Source: Spirochaetota bacterium (GTDB taxonomy: Bacteria > Spirochaetota > Spirochaetia > Treponematales > Rectinemataceae). Taken from it: a stretch of 64,000 bases of DNA. Position numbers and translations under genes: made by a program. The stretch spans positions 114,397-178,396 of the forward strand of contig JAJUJQ010000004.1 of NCBI GenBank assembly GCA_029265255.1, in the 5' to 3' direction. Under the pieces are notes generated by a model that ran no database searches, had not been told where the DNA came from, and saw only the letters and a program-made list of their open reading frames with translations. Below, piece by piece: positions 11,311 to 19,987 of the stretch (positions are counted from its first letter, which is position 1; each line of letters begins with the position of its first letter).

Positions 11311-11865
11311 ATGAAAAAGATTCTTGTTACAGTACTGGTGCTGGTTATTGCCGGCACAGTGTGGGCGCAGACGCCGGGAGGCCTCAGCGCCGCCAAGTCC
11401 ACGCGCATGGAAGCGGATTTTACGAAAATCGTCACCGACATGGGGTGGGGCACGGTCGATACGACCCGCCCGGTGCTCGCCGAGAGAATGTGGGACTATT
11501 ATTTCTTCTATCCAGTGCTCGATGCCAACAAGCAGATTACCGGTTATGTCTGGTGGGCCAAGGACATTCGTATTGCCTCGCACTATGAGGATATCCTGGT
11601 CATCATCAACGCCGATGGCACCCTCAAGAACTGGTGGGTTGGAGCCAACACTCGACATATGGATTTCTACACTGATTTCGCGAAGAAGTCTCAGGGCCCG
11701 GCCATCCAGAAATTCATCGGCATGGACTCGAAACGCAGCTGGAACGAGGCGACCGATGCCGTATCTGGCTCGACCTTCTCCGCCTACAAGTTCTTCGGCG
11801 AACTCAAGGCTGTGCTGGCTTGCTTCAAAATCTATGTCATCGACGCAGGCAAGCTGCTGAAATAA
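11311..11865 (+). CDS. Secreted FMN-binding-domain-type protein
   Basis: 184 residues. N-terminal signal peptide MKKILVTVLVLVIAGTVWAQ with an Ala-x-Ala type cleavage site. The C-terminal DAVSGSTFSAYKF resembles the DAVSGATxSS block of FMN_bind domains (RnfG, NqrC), where a Thr carries covalent FMN added by ApbE; here the sequence is SGST. The preceding EDILVIINADGTLKNWWV fits the same fold. Likely periplasmic electron carrier or sensor; partner unknown. Alone on the plus strand, with its own promoter and terminator. Confidence 0.6.
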   Translation: MKKILVTVLVLVIAGTVWAQTPGGLSAAKSTRMEADFTKIVTDMGWGTVDTTRPVLAERMWDYYFFYPVLDANKQITGYVWWAKDIRIASHYEDILVIINADGTLKNWWVGANTRHMDFYTDFAKKSQGPAIQKFIGMDSKRSWNEATDAVSGSTFSAYKFFGELKAVLACFKIYVIDAGKLLK

Positions 11866-11930
11866 TCGCTCGGCATGATGGAAGCGTTCCGCGCATGACC
11901 GCAAAGGAATTGCGCAATCGCTTGAAAAAA

Positions 11931-11968
11931 GAGCTGTCCGGCCCACTGGTCGGGCAGCTCGTTTTTTT
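11931..11968. terminator. Bidirectional rho-independent terminator
   Basis: GAGCTGTCCGGCCC pairs with the CGGGCAGCTC side around ACTGGT, with seven Ts after it and six As before it. It lies between the converging FMN-binding-type gene and the beta-barrel gene and can serve both. Confidence 0.85.
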
Positions 11969-12031
11969 GCTGGTTTAGCCGGGCTGCTGTGGAAAGGGTA
12001 CGCTCAGAGGGCTCTTCGCGCTATCCAGCCA

Positions 12032-13165
12032 TTAGAAATGCGCGACAAAACTGAAGCTCCAGAAAAATCCGCTGGGGGAGCCGGAAAAGTACACTGCGGC
12101 CAGCGGATCGGAGAGAGCGAAGCGCCAGCCTCCATACGCCCCCACCCACAGGAAGTTGTACACGGATATGGCCGCGCCACATCCTGCAGAAGCCAGAAGT
12201 CCGTAATTCTGGGTAAGCGGCGCACCTGCGAGCGAGTCGTACCAGGCGCCCTCGGCGAAGACATAGGCAGCGGGGTAGAGCGGGCTGTATCGTATAAATG
12301 ACGGACCTGCGACTCTCAGTTCGGCACCCATGTAGGCCTTTCGGGCCGCTTCGTAACCCCAAGGCTGCGTTCCGCGGACCATGTCGCCGATGCCCTTGGT
12401 CCCGACCGATCCACCGAAGGTGGTTAATATTTCATGCGGGATGTGCGAACCCAATGCCCAATCGCCTGCCGCGTAGAGCGCCAGAGAAGGCGCAAGGCCT
12501 GTCCCTACGCGATAGCTTGGAATAAAGCGGAGAGGAATAAAGGCCGAAGCAGTGAGGTTGGCGCGCGCATACTCGGTCGCGGCGCCGGCAAAGTTGGCGA
12601 ATATCGGGCTGTATTCCATTGAAAGCTCCGCGGAGATCCCTTTTTTCATACGGATTTCGACCCATTGCACCGAATCATAGGCAATGCCGGCAAGTGCCGA
12701 GACCGAACTCATTGCTTGCGCATCGGGGAAAAGCGTGGTGGGGAAATCGTCAGAGTTGCGTTCCCAGCGAAACCGCGCAATACCGAAAACCCATGCGGGA
12801 CCAGCGTCCCACTGGTCAGCTGGCTTGTGAACATACTGGCGGTAGCCCAGTTCTCCCAAAACATTGGTCCAGAGGAACCGATTGGTTCCGTCAACCGCTG
12901 CCGGTTCCGCGACAGGGCTCATGCTCAGAACTCCGCGAAGGATCATGCGAGATTCGTAGCCTCCCGCCGCGCGAATAGTAAGGGCACTCATTGGGCCGAC
13001 AGGTATTTCGAGTCCAATGTCCGCCCCGGATGGAATGGGAACCGGAAATCCGGCGATAAGATCTCCATTGGTCCTGATGCCATTGATAGTGAATGAAACG
13101 CCAGGCGACGCGGTCGCGATGCTTGCCGCAATCAGGAAAAGCAAGGGTGCCAGAAATTTTTTCAT
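12032..13165 (-). CDS. Outer-membrane beta-barrel protein
   Basis: 377 residues. Signal peptide MKKFLAPLLFLIAASIATAS, then alternating short strands rich in Gly, Tyr, Trp and Phe, ending SFSFVAHF; a C-terminal Phe is the usual BamA recognition signal. No specific family recognised. The start at 13165 follows GGAGGATTGCGAGCC; an upstream in-frame Met is less likely. Role could be porin, adhesin or surface protein; not decidable from sequence. Confidence 0.65.
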   Translation of the reverse strand: MKKFLAPLLFLIAASIATASPGVSFTINGIRTNGDLIAGFPVPIPSGADIGLEIPVGPMSALTIRAAGGYESRMILRGVLSMSPVAEPAAVDGTNRFLWTNVLGELGYRQYVHKPADQWDAGPAWVFGIARFRWERNSDDFPTTLFPDAQAMSSVSALAGIAYDSVQWVEIRMKKGISAELSMEYSPIFANFAGAATEYARANLTASAFIPLRFIPSYRVGTGLAPSLALYAAGDWALGSHIPHEILTTFGGSVGTKGIGDMVRGTQPWGYEAARKAYMGAELRVAGPSFIRYSPLYPAAYVFAEGAWYDSLAGAPLTQNYGLLASAGCGAAISVYNFLWVGAYGGWRFALSDPLAAVYFSGSPSGFFWSFSFVAHF

Positions 13166-13249
13166 GGCTCGCAATCCTCCTTTCACGCGTGGTTTGATGT
13201 CCATCACCGTGCGTGATGCCGTTGAAAGACTCGGCTTTCTAAAGCCGTT

Positions 13250-13783
13250 TCACTTCAGAATCATATTCCCCGGCTGATACCACACTTTTTCCGAGACGTA
13301 ATGGATGCGGTGTTTCCACGCGTCGCGAATGGCCCAGGCTCCCTGCACCGCGCCAAACAGGATACCGCTGGTTCCTTCTTCAAGCACTCGCTCGAGCCGG
13401 CACTCCATCCACCCGACAACACCTTCGGGAATGCGCACATCGAACCTGCGGCCTGGAAAGTGTGGGATGCTGAATTGAGCAAATTTGTCGACCTCTGCGC
13501 CAGAAACGCTGCCGGTAGCTTCGACGAGCGTCCGCATGGAGGGTGGAGGAAGCGCCAGCGCGAAAAAGCCGCCAGAGCGTGCATCGATGAAGGTCCGATG
13601 GCTGATGTCGCAGACCACGAGGAGCTTTGAAACCGGACTGTATTCATATGGGCAGCACCAGGCGACCGGTGCGACATCGTAGCGCCCGCTGCCCGACGTA
13701 CACAGCAATACCAGCCCGCCGGGATTCTGGAGCGTGTATGCTTGATCGAGCGATAGTTCTTCATATTCGAGATGAGCGCGCAT
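13250..13783 (-). CDS. Flavin reductase-like (FMN-binding split-barrel) protein
   Basis: 177 residues. The NPGGLVLLCTSGSGRYDVAPVAWCCPYEYSPVSKLLVVCD opening resembles the flavin_reduct domain (Asn/Pro start, strand with NxxPxAW-like block), followed by RTFIDARSGGFFALALP. Such proteins bind FMN and act as small NAD(P)H:flavin reductases. No partner oxygenase is present nearby, so its substrate is unknown. Confidence 0.65.
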   Translation of the reverse strand: MRAHLEYEELSLDQAYTLQNPGGLVLLCTSGSGRYDVAPVAWCCPYEYSPVSKLLVVCDISHRTFIDARSGGFFALALPPPSMRTLVEATGSVSGAEVDKFAQFSIPHFPGRRFDVRIPEGVVGWMECRLERVLEEGTSGILFGAVQGAWAIRDAWKHRIHYVSEKVWYQPGNMILK

Positions 13784-13915
13784 ATGGATACCTCACTGTG
13801 TGGTGTTCACTGATAGTGAGTATCGCACAGGTTGCGTGCGAATGGTAGAAGGAATGCGCGCGGGGGAGCAGAGTTCAGTCAGTGCTGCATTCCGATATAA
13901 GCCTGACGCTTTGGC

Positions 13916-14515
13916 TTACTTTCCATTAAGCATATGTTCGAGCAGGATTTTAAACCCGATCAGGATAAGCACGGTGCCACCTGCGATTTCGGCCCACTCT
14001 TCCAGTATTTCCTTGAGCCGACGGCCAAATTCGAGCCCAATAAGACAAATGGCGAATGTGGTAATGCCAATGATGACGGCGGGGACAAGAATGGGGTTGC
14101 CAAGGATGTTGTATGACAGGCCGACCGCCATGGCGTCGATGCTGGTAGCGAATGCGAGTACCAGCAGCGTGTTCCATTTCATAATGCCATGGACGCGGGG
14201 TTCGCTGTCCGGATCGGGGCATTCGGATGCGCGGCGCGCGCGGACCATCGTCCGGATTGCCTCGAAAAGCATCTTGCCGCCCACAAAGGCCAGGAGCCCA
14301 AACGCAATCCAGTGATCGAACCCTTCTATGAGGTGGCTGAAGGCAGAACCCAGGAGCCATCCTACAATGGGCATGAGAAACTGGAAAAAACCAAAGGTCA
14401 GCGCTGCCCGCAGTCCAATCATCAAGGGCAAAATATCGGTACATGCGGCCGCGGAGACCGAAACGGCAAAGGCATCCGCGGCTAGCGCAAATCCGACAAG
14501 AATGTAGGTGAGCAT
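13916..14515 (-). CDS. mntP: Manganese efflux pump
   Basis: 199 residues with six predicted membrane helices. The two inverted repeats carry the family Asp motifs ADAFAVSVS near residue 13 and SIDAMAVGLS near residue 120. MntP exports Mn(II) across the inner membrane. Only about 25 bases separate it from ridA upstream, and no yybP-ykoY riboswitch fits in the gap, so control would come from further upstream. Confidence 0.92.
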   Translation of the reverse strand: MLTYILVGFALAADAFAVSVSAAACTDILPLMIGLRAALTFGFFQFLMPIVGWLLGSAFSHLIEGFDHWIAFGLLAFVGGKMLFEAIRTMVRARRASECPDPDSEPRVHGIMKWNTLLVLAFATSIDAMAVGLSYNILGNPILVPAVIIGITTFAICLIGLEFGRRLKEILEEWAEIAGGTVLILIGFKILLEHMLNGK

Positions 14516-14541
14516 GATACAGGGTGCGGTGTCGGTTCGAC

Positions 14542-14937
14542 TTACGCCTTCATGGCGACGAATTCGATCTCGACCAGCGCGTTCTTGGGCAGACCTGCAA
14601 CCTGGACCGTGCTGCGTGCAGGGTACTCTCCGCTGAAATATTCGCCGTAGACGCGATTCACCACCGCGAAATCATTCATATCCTTCAGAAAGATGGTAGT
14701 TTTGACCACATCGGCAAATGTGCATCCGGCAGCCTTTAGCACGATCCCGAGGTTGTCGAGTGTCCTGCGGGTCTGTGCCTCGATGCCACCTTCCACAAGG
14801 CTTCCTGTCGCGGGATCAAGCCCCGCCTGACCAGAAAGAAAAATAACATTGCCAGCCTGTTTGGCGTGGCTGTAAGGACCGAGCGCTACGGGTGCGCCCT
14901 CGGCAAAAATCGATTTGATTGCATGGGTTGAGCTCAT
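14542..14937 (-). CDS. ridA: Reactive intermediate deaminase RidA/YjgF
   Basis: 131 residues. Hydrolyses 2-aminoacrylate and related enamines or imines made by PLP enzymes. Family blocks: PVALGPYSHAKQAGNVIFLSGQ, LDNLGIVLKAAGCTFADVVKTTIFL, and the C-terminal PARSTVQVAGLPKNALVEIEFVA with the key Arg and Glu. The start at 14937 follows AGAGGAGATGCT. It protects the isoleucine pathway, but here it is next to mntP rather than ilv genes. Confidence 0.93.
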   Translation of the reverse strand: MSSTHAIKSIFAEGAPVALGPYSHAKQAGNVIFLSGQAGLDPATGSLVEGGIEAQTRRTLDNLGIVLKAAGCTFADVVKTTIFLKDMNDFAVVNRVYGEYFSGEYPARSTVQVAGLPKNALVEIEFVAMKA

Positions 14938-15011
14938 AGCATCTCCTCTGTTCACACGAAGTGCGATTGTAGCGTCGAAAGCGGGTTGTCCGCAATCCAT
15001 ATTTTCGATAC

Positions 15012-15017
15012 TATAAT
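15012..15017 (+). promoter_or_regulatory. -10 element of mgtE leader
   Basis: Perfect TATAAT. No good -35 at normal distance (nearest TTGTCC is 20 bases upstream). It would start the transcript around 15024, ahead of the leader ORF. Confidence 0.45.
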
Positions 15018-15058
15018 TTCCGGCAGTTTGCCATTTCCATCTTTCAGGAGGGAGCGGT

Positions 15059-15160
15059 ATGAACGATTCAGAAGGCCCTGGTAGTCAACCTCAGGAGCCT
15101 TACAGTCAAATCATCTTTTTACCTCCGTACCCTGCCCGCCTGTTGATGACGGTGCGCTGA
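15059..15160 (+). CDS. MgtL-like leader peptide of mgtE (33 aa)
   Basis: Begins at ATG after a near-ideal ribosome site (GGAGGGAG, 5 bases spacing). The N-terminal half NDSEGPGSQPQEP is dense in Asp/Glu and Pro, and LPPYP follows. In Salmonella MgtL, runs of acidic residues and prolines destabilise the translating ribosome or slow it at low Mg(II) or low proline, switching on mgtA. This ORF lies 43 bases upstream of an Mg(II) channel gene and its last codons form one arm of a 12-bp hairpin. The composition and site fit; no homology is claimed. Confidence 0.6.
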   Translation: MNDSEGPGSQPQEPYSQIIFLPPYPARLLMTVR

Positions 15161-15200
15161 GAGTATTACGGCAGGGTACGGAACGATACAAGGGGAGGTA
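15120..15200 (+). promoter_or_regulatory. Candidate RNA switch between leader ORF and mgtE
   Basis: CCGTACCCTGCC (15125-15136, inside the leader ORF) is perfectly complementary to GGCAGGGTACGG (15170-15181). TACCTCC (15120-15126) is perfectly complementary to GGAGGTA (15194-15200), the mgtE ribosome site. The two helices share bases 15125-15126, so full pairing of both is not possible. Ribosome position in the leader ORF would decide which forms. No U-tract, so translational control seems more likely than termination. Confidence 0.55.
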
Positions 15201-15203
15201 CCC

Positions 15204-16583
15204 ATGCTTGATCAGCTTCTTGCACCCGACATCAAGAGCCTTCTTGAAGAAGGTAGCATCGATTCGATTGTCGAATTCCTAAAAGAACGGCATCCCACCG
15301 AAATCGCTGAAATTCTCACAGGGCTCGAGCCAGAAGAGGCTCTAAAAATTCTCAACGCGCTCGACAAGGACCTTAGCGCAGATGTCCTGTCGGAGCTTCC
15401 TTCCTCATTCCAGCTCGACATCACCGAACTCATGAGCAAAAAAGAGCTGGCCGGACTTGTCCAGCGCATGGAACCGGACGATCGTGTCGACATGCTCAAG
15501 GCAATGCCCGAAGAGCAGTTCGAAGCGGTGCTGCCGGCGCTGCCCACGCAGGAGCGCGAAGACATCCGCCAGCTGGCCCAGTATCCCGAGGGAACCGCGG
15601 GCTCCATCATGACGACGGAGTTTATCGCGCTGCGCGAGAATTTAAGCGTCTCACAGGCGATGGCTGAAATCCGTCTTCAGGGCGTACCAAAGGAATCGCT
15701 TTACACGATTTTCGTGGTCGACGCGGAAGGACGTCTGCGTGGAACCGTGTCGCTCGCGGACTTGATTCTTGCTGATCCTGCGGTGCCTCTACAGGCGATC
15801 ATGGATGACCAGCTGCACAGCGTCATGGCAATGACGGATCGCGAAGAGGCGTTGTATCTCTTCTCAAGATATGACCTTGTATCGCTACCGGTTGTAGATG
15901 CCGAACACAGGATGATCGGTATCATCACGCACGATGACGCGATCGATGTCCTGGAAGCCGAACGTACGGAAGATATCGAGCGTTTCATGGCTATTTCGGG
16001 CACGCATGAGGATGTCTCCTATCTGCATAGCTCCGTGTGGGATAATTTTCGTCACCGGGTTCTGTGGCTGGTAATTCTGGCAGCCGCGGGCTTGCTCTCT
16101 GGCGCGGTGTTGCAGTCGTTTGAGCAGATGCTGACCAACTTGCTCATACTGGCCTTCTACATGCCCATGCTCGCAGATACTGGCGGGAATACGGGAAGTC
16201 AGTCGGCGACGGTCGTGGTTCGCGCGCTGGCGCTGAAGCAGATTACGACGCGCGACGCGTTCAAAATCATATGGAAGGAATTCCGGGTGGGATTATTGCT
16301 GGCGCTGGTGCTTGGAGGCTTTGCGTTCCTAAGGGTGATCCTGACGGGAGGTGGAGAAACGCTGCCGCTGGGGATTTCGCTGGAAAAAGTAGGTTTTGCG
16401 ATCGGTATCGCGCTTTCGCTGCAGGTGGTGACCGCTACCTTGATTGGCGCGTTGCTGCCGCTTGGGGCCGCGGCAGTAGGGCTCGACCCCGCCCTTATCG
16501 CAAGCCCAGCGCTGACGACTATCGTCGATATTACAGGGTTGTTTATCTATTTCAGCACGGCAAAGCTGGTTCTGGGGATATAG
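15204..16583 (+). CDS. mgtE: Magnesium channel/transporter MgtE
   Basis: 459 residues. Superhelical MgtE_N domain (about 1-130), two CBS domains (about 135-260), then five membrane helices with the pore block PMLADTGGNTGSQSATVVVRAL. In the family the cytoplasmic domains bind Mg(II) and close the pore. The ribosome site AGGGGAGGTACCC is just before ATG. The leader region upstream suggests Mg-dependent expression. Confidence 0.94.
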   Translation: MLDQLLAPDIKSLLEEGSIDSIVEFLKERHPTEIAEILTGLEPEEALKILNALDKDLSADVLSELPSSFQLDITELMSKKELAGLVQRMEPDDRVDMLKAMPEEQFEAVLPALPTQEREDIRQLAQYPEGTAGSIMTTEFIALRENLSVSQAMAEIRLQGVPKESLYTIFVVDAEGRLRGTVSLADLILADPAVPLQAIMDDQLHSVMAMTDREEALYLFSRYDLVSLPVVDAEHRMIGIITHDDAIDVLEAERTEDIERFMAISGTHEDVSYLHSSVWDNFRHRVLWLVILAAAGLLSGAVLQSFEQMLTNLLILAFYMPMLADTGGNTGSQSATVVVRALALKQITTRDAFKIIWKEFRVGLLLALVLGGFAFLRVILTGGGETLPLGISLEKVGFAIGIALSLQVVTATLIGALLPLGAAAVGLDPALIASPALTTIVDITGLFIYFSTAKLVLGI

Positions 16584-16599
16584 AAAGGCCGCGGACTCT

Positions 16600-17751
16600 T
16601 CAGTTCCTTTTCAAAATAGCGTGCCAGACCTCATCAGCCAGGGCCTGGAATCTGCGGTGAGCGCGCTCCATATCTAGAAAGCCATTACACACGAACGCAA
16701 AAGAGACGCCGGAGAGAGGATCTGCCCAGCCAATCGCGCAACCACCTTGGCCTGTGTGCCCGAAGGTAGCGAGGGTAGAAGCGCGCCCATAGATGTAAAG
16801 ATTCTTGTCTGGAAACTGGGAATACCCCCCCAGCGAAAAACCGAAGCTTCGCTTGATCCAGCGGCCGGTATCGCCATCGGGACCATCGTACCGAAGCCGG
16901 GTTGCTTCTTCCAGCTGCCGGCTCGAGATAATGCGAGTTTTTCCCAGCGCACCTCCTTGGGCAAGGGCACTATAAAAGATACAAAGATCCCATGCCGTGG
17001 TGTTGAGCGAGGCTGCAGGAAGGAAAAGTCCGCGGTAGAGCGGCAGTGAGAAGAGGCTGGCTGCTGAAGCCTGTTCCGGATCGCTGGTGTAGATGTGTGA
17101 AGCCTTTCTCTGGAGCGACAAAGGAAGGCCGGCAAATGAATCGCGCATGCAGAGGGGCTCAAGAATTTCTCTACAGGCAAAGGCTGCCGACGACATGCCG
17201 GTTGCCCTACGAATCAGTTCTCCCAGGACAAAACCGCCAGTGAAGGGATGATAGATAGCCTTTTCGCCGGGACGGTGGATAGGGCGCATCCTGGAAACTC
17301 TGTGTTCGGGCAAGCCAGGCACAAGCCAGGATGCAACTTCACCAAGCGTAGCCTTGCCGGGGATTCCTGCCTGGTGGAGCAGCACGTGAGCGATGGTGAC
17401 CCTTTCCTTGTCATTACAAGCGAATGCTGGCCAGTAGTGCGCTACGGGAGCCTCAAGATCGAGAATACCACGATCTGCCAGCATGTGGATCATGATGGCA
17501 GTAAGAGCTTTGGTCGCCGAGTACACCATAAAGGGAGTGGAGCTGGTGACTGGTCGGCGAGTACGGGTATCTGCCACGCCTCCCCACCAGTCACAGAGCA
17601 GCTCCGTCCCTCGCCGGACACAGATCTGCGCTCCTGCATGAAGACCCTGCTCAATCTGGGACTCGAACACCTGAACCAGGGACTTGAAGGCGGGCGCTGC
17701 GAATTTCTCACGTGGCGGAGAGGTGGGGCGACCTGTAGATACCTGTTGCAT
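16600..17751 (-). CDS. Class C beta-lactamase-like serine hydrolase
   Basis: 383 residues, no clear signal peptide. Ser78-Ala-Thr-Lys81 (YSATKA) is the SxxK nucleophile motif; a Tyr in AIYHPFTGG is placed like the second-motif Tyr, and FGHTGQGG like the KTG/HTG third motif. This family includes esterases and peptidases as well as AmpC enzymes; the substrate is not predictable. It is 13 bases downstream of the MFS gene and probably in one operon with it. Confidence 0.8.
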   Translation of the reverse strand: MQQVSTGRPTSPPREKFAAPAFKSLVQVFESQIEQGLHAGAQICVRRGTELLCDWWGGVADTRTRRPVTSSTPFMVYSATKALTAIMIHMLADRGILDLEAPVAHYWPAFACNDKERVTIAHVLLHQAGIPGKATLGEVASWLVPGLPEHRVSRMRPIHRPGEKAIYHPFTGGFVLGELIRRATGMSSAAFACREILEPLCMRDSFAGLPLSLQRKASHIYTSDPEQASAASLFSLPLYRGLFLPAASLNTTAWDLCIFYSALAQGGALGKTRIISSRQLEEATRLRYDGPDGDTGRWIKRSFGFSLGGYSQFPDKNLYIYGRASTLATFGHTGQGGCAIGWADPLSGVSFAFVCNGFLDMERAHRRFQALADEVWHAILKRN

Positions 17752-17764
17752 GGCTTCCCTCGTG

Positions 17765-19120
17765 CTATGCCTTGATCTCGCCAGTGGTGACCCTGCTCAG
17801 ACACAGGAATGAGAAGAGGAAGAACAGAGGGCAGACAAGAAAGATAACCGCGTAGTTGCGGCCGGTAAGGTCGATGATCCAGCCATTGAGAATGGGGCCA
17901 AGTGTTCCTGCAAGTGTTGTTGCGATGAAGTACAAACCAGAGAAGGTGCCCATAAGAGATTCGTCAACTGATGTATCAAGAATCATGGGGTAGCAGTTGA
18001 TATTGACCAGCGCCCAGCCGAATCCACCGACTGCGAGCATTGCAACAACCACGGGGACAGAGGGGAAGAGCCATATGACTACCAGGCCTAGCCCGAAAAT
18101 GACCAGGCCGGCCATGACTGTCCGTTTGCGACCCCAGCGCTTAGCAAGAGTACTGGAGGGCATGGCGAAGATCAGGAAGGATACATATGACACGGCAAGA
18201 AGCATGGCAGCCGCCGATGGCTTCATACCCATTGTCGAAACCGCAAATGAAGAAAAGAATGTCTCAATAGCCATGTAGCCCAGCATGTACCCAAAGACAG
18301 TGAGTACAAGGAGCACAAGGCTCGTTCGATTGGCTGAAGGCATGCGGCGCAGATCCAGGAGGATATCTCGGATGCGCCGGGAATCGATATTCTCAGAGGA
18401 TGTGCTGGGCTCGCGTATTTTCAGCACGACCACCAGCACGGCCAGCAAGGTGATGAGCGAGCCGAACCAGAATGGCATCCCTGGATTCAGCGAAAACAGA
18501 AGGCCACCCGCTACGAAGGCAATAATACCTCCAATTCCTGACATGATATTGATAAGCGCGTTTGCCTCGGAGCGCAACGCTGATGGGAAGAGATCGGGCA
18601 TGAGTGCGAAGAGAGGGGTTCTCCACAGTGCCATGCAGAGCACCATGACAAGCGCGGCACCGATGAGGATGGCAAAGGGGCCACCGATCATGGAAAGCTG
18701 GCCGGAGAGGGATGGTGGAATGAGGAGGGCTCCCACTGGGATCAGCGCAAAAGCAATGGCCGAGAGGGGAGCGAACACCATGATGTAGGGAATTCTCCGA
18801 CCGAAGCGGGTATGGGTCCGGTCGCTGATCGGGCCCATGATAGGCTGGAGGAAAAAGGCCGCGATGTTATCAAAGGTCATGATGATGCCGGTAAGGGTTG
18901 CAGAAAGACCAAAGCCTCGGATGGCCAGAGATGTGGAAAAGCCGGCTGCGCCTGCCTGGAGAAAGATGGGCATGTACGTATTGTAGACCATCCACATGAG
19001 CTGAGCTCCGAACAAGCCAAATCCGAGCGTCAGCGCGGTACGGAAGTGGGCGGAGCTCATTTTTTCTGAAGGTGCGGCGGTTGATGCGGCAGTAGCTACC
19101 TCACGGGCGGCGGATTTCAT
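17765..19120 (-). CDS. MFS transporter, SLC45/GPH-like
   Basis: 451 residues with about 12 membrane helices. DRTHTRFGRRIPYI after helices 2-3 is the loop typical of sucrose/maltose-type (SLC45) and GPH carriers. A likely sugar or glycoside:cation symporter. The Ala-rich N-terminal tail is cytoplasmic. The serine hydrolase downstream may act on the same compound. Confidence 0.82.
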   Translation of the reverse strand: MKSAAREVATAASTAAPSEKMSSAHFRTALTLGFGLFGAQLMWMVYNTYMPIFLQAGAAGFSTSLAIRGFGLSATLTGIIMTFDNIAAFFLQPIMGPISDRTHTRFGRRIPYIMVFAPLSAIAFALIPVGALLIPPSLSGQLSMIGGPFAILIGAALVMVLCMALWRTPLFALMPDLFPSALRSEANALINIMSGIGGIIAFVAGGLLFSLNPGMPFWFGSLITLLAVLVVVLKIREPSTSSENIDSRRIRDILLDLRRMPSANRTSLVLLVLTVFGYMLGYMAIETFFSSFAVSTMGMKPSAAAMLLAVSYVSFLIFAMPSSTLAKRWGRKRTVMAGLVIFGLGLVVIWLFPSVPVVVAMLAVGGFGWALVNINCYPMILDTSVDESLMGTFSGLYFIATTLAGTLGPILNGWIIDLTGRNYAVIFLVCPLFFLFSFLCLSRVTTGEIKA

Positions 19121-19152
19121 GCGTGGCCTCCTTTTTCTTTCAGTAAGTAAAT

Positions 19153-19181
19153 AATTATTAGGTTCAGGAGGCTGGTGTCAA
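19153..19181 (-). promoter_or_regulatory. Promoter of MFS/serine-hydrolase operon
   Basis: TTGACA (19176-19181), 17-base spacer, ATAATT (19153-19158) on the minus strand, about 30 bases before the transporter start. Otherwise I see nothing in 19121-19309. Confidence 0.55.
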
Positions 19182-19309
19182 CACATGATGCGTGAGTGCG
19201 ATGCGAATACGACTGGGCGGCAGTGGAAGGAGGGGGCAGCAGGTCGTGAGCCTGCGCCCCGTTTCAGGCGCGAGCTACCGCTGCTGGGAAGCCTTTAAAA
19301 GCGGCGCTC

Positions 19310-19858
19310 TTAGCCGAGCAAGGTATGCTGGCGAACCTCCTGAGCCTTGGCGTGACCGGCCAGCGCATCGATGAGCGCAATCGCGAATGCTCCTGCAGTG
19401 CCAGGTCCTTTTGACGTAATAATCCCGCTATCGACAACCACAGGGTCATGCTGATAATAACCGCTCTGCACCATGCTTTCGGTACCCGGATAGCCCGTGA
19501 ATTTTTTCCCTCTCAGCAAATGGCAGGACCCTTCCAGCACATACGCGGGAGAAGCGCAGATAGCCGCGACGATTTTCCCCTGCACATGGTGCCGGAGAAT
19601 ACACGATTTTACCTTCTCGCTATCGGCGAGATTGCGCGCGCCCGGCATGCCGCCTGGACAGATCACGGCGTCATAGTCCATATCAAGGGCCTCAGGGCCA
19701 GCATCAGCGATGACCGTTATTCCCCTCGCTCCCTTGACGGTCTTGCCGGCAATACCGGCAAGTACCACCTCGATCCCCGCTCTGCGCAGATAGTCTGCCG
19801 GGGTAAGCGCTTCGACTTCCTCAAAGCCGTCAGCGAGAAAAATCAAGGCGCGTTTCAT
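19310..19858 (-). CDS. DJ-1/PfpI family protein (YajL-like)
   Basis: 182 residues. LADGFEEVEALTP carries the conserved Glu, VICPGGMPGARNL the glycine turn, and AAICASP the reactive Cys of DJ-1/YajL. Members are reported as glyoxalase/deglycase or chaperone-type stress proteins. The start at 19858 follows AAGGAGGAAGGT. Single gene between the MFS operon and the VIT transporter. Confidence 0.87.
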   Translation of the reverse strand: MKRALIFLADGFEEVEALTPADYLRRAGIEVVLAGIAGKTVKGARGITVIADAGPEALDMDYDAVICPGGMPGARNLADSEKVKSCILRHHVQGKIVAAICASPAYVLEGSCHLLRGKKFTGYPGTESMVQSGYYQHDPVVVDSGIITSKGPGTAGAFAIALIDALAGHAKAQEVRQHTLLG

Positions 19859-19987
19859 ACCTTCCTCCTTTTCTTATTAAATCCCAGGGTTACACTCACG
19901 CCTAGGGTGAATTTCCGCCAATTTCGGAACCTTTGCGCGCGGCATCGGGTTTGACCCTAATCGCGGGGCAGGTTCTCCCGCATTTCA

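Noticed and set aside
14938..15203. M-box or yybP-ykoY metal riboswitch upstream of mgtE or mntP
   Set aside because: The mgtE leader is too short and lacks M-box core motifs; the mntP gap is only 26 bases.
17600..17611. AGCTCCGTCCCT, near-match to the 12-mer, and GGGGACAGAGGG at 18053-18064
   Set aside because: Both differ at two positions from the consensus; about five such hits are expected by chance in this window, so they do not extend the repeat field below 35.9 kb.
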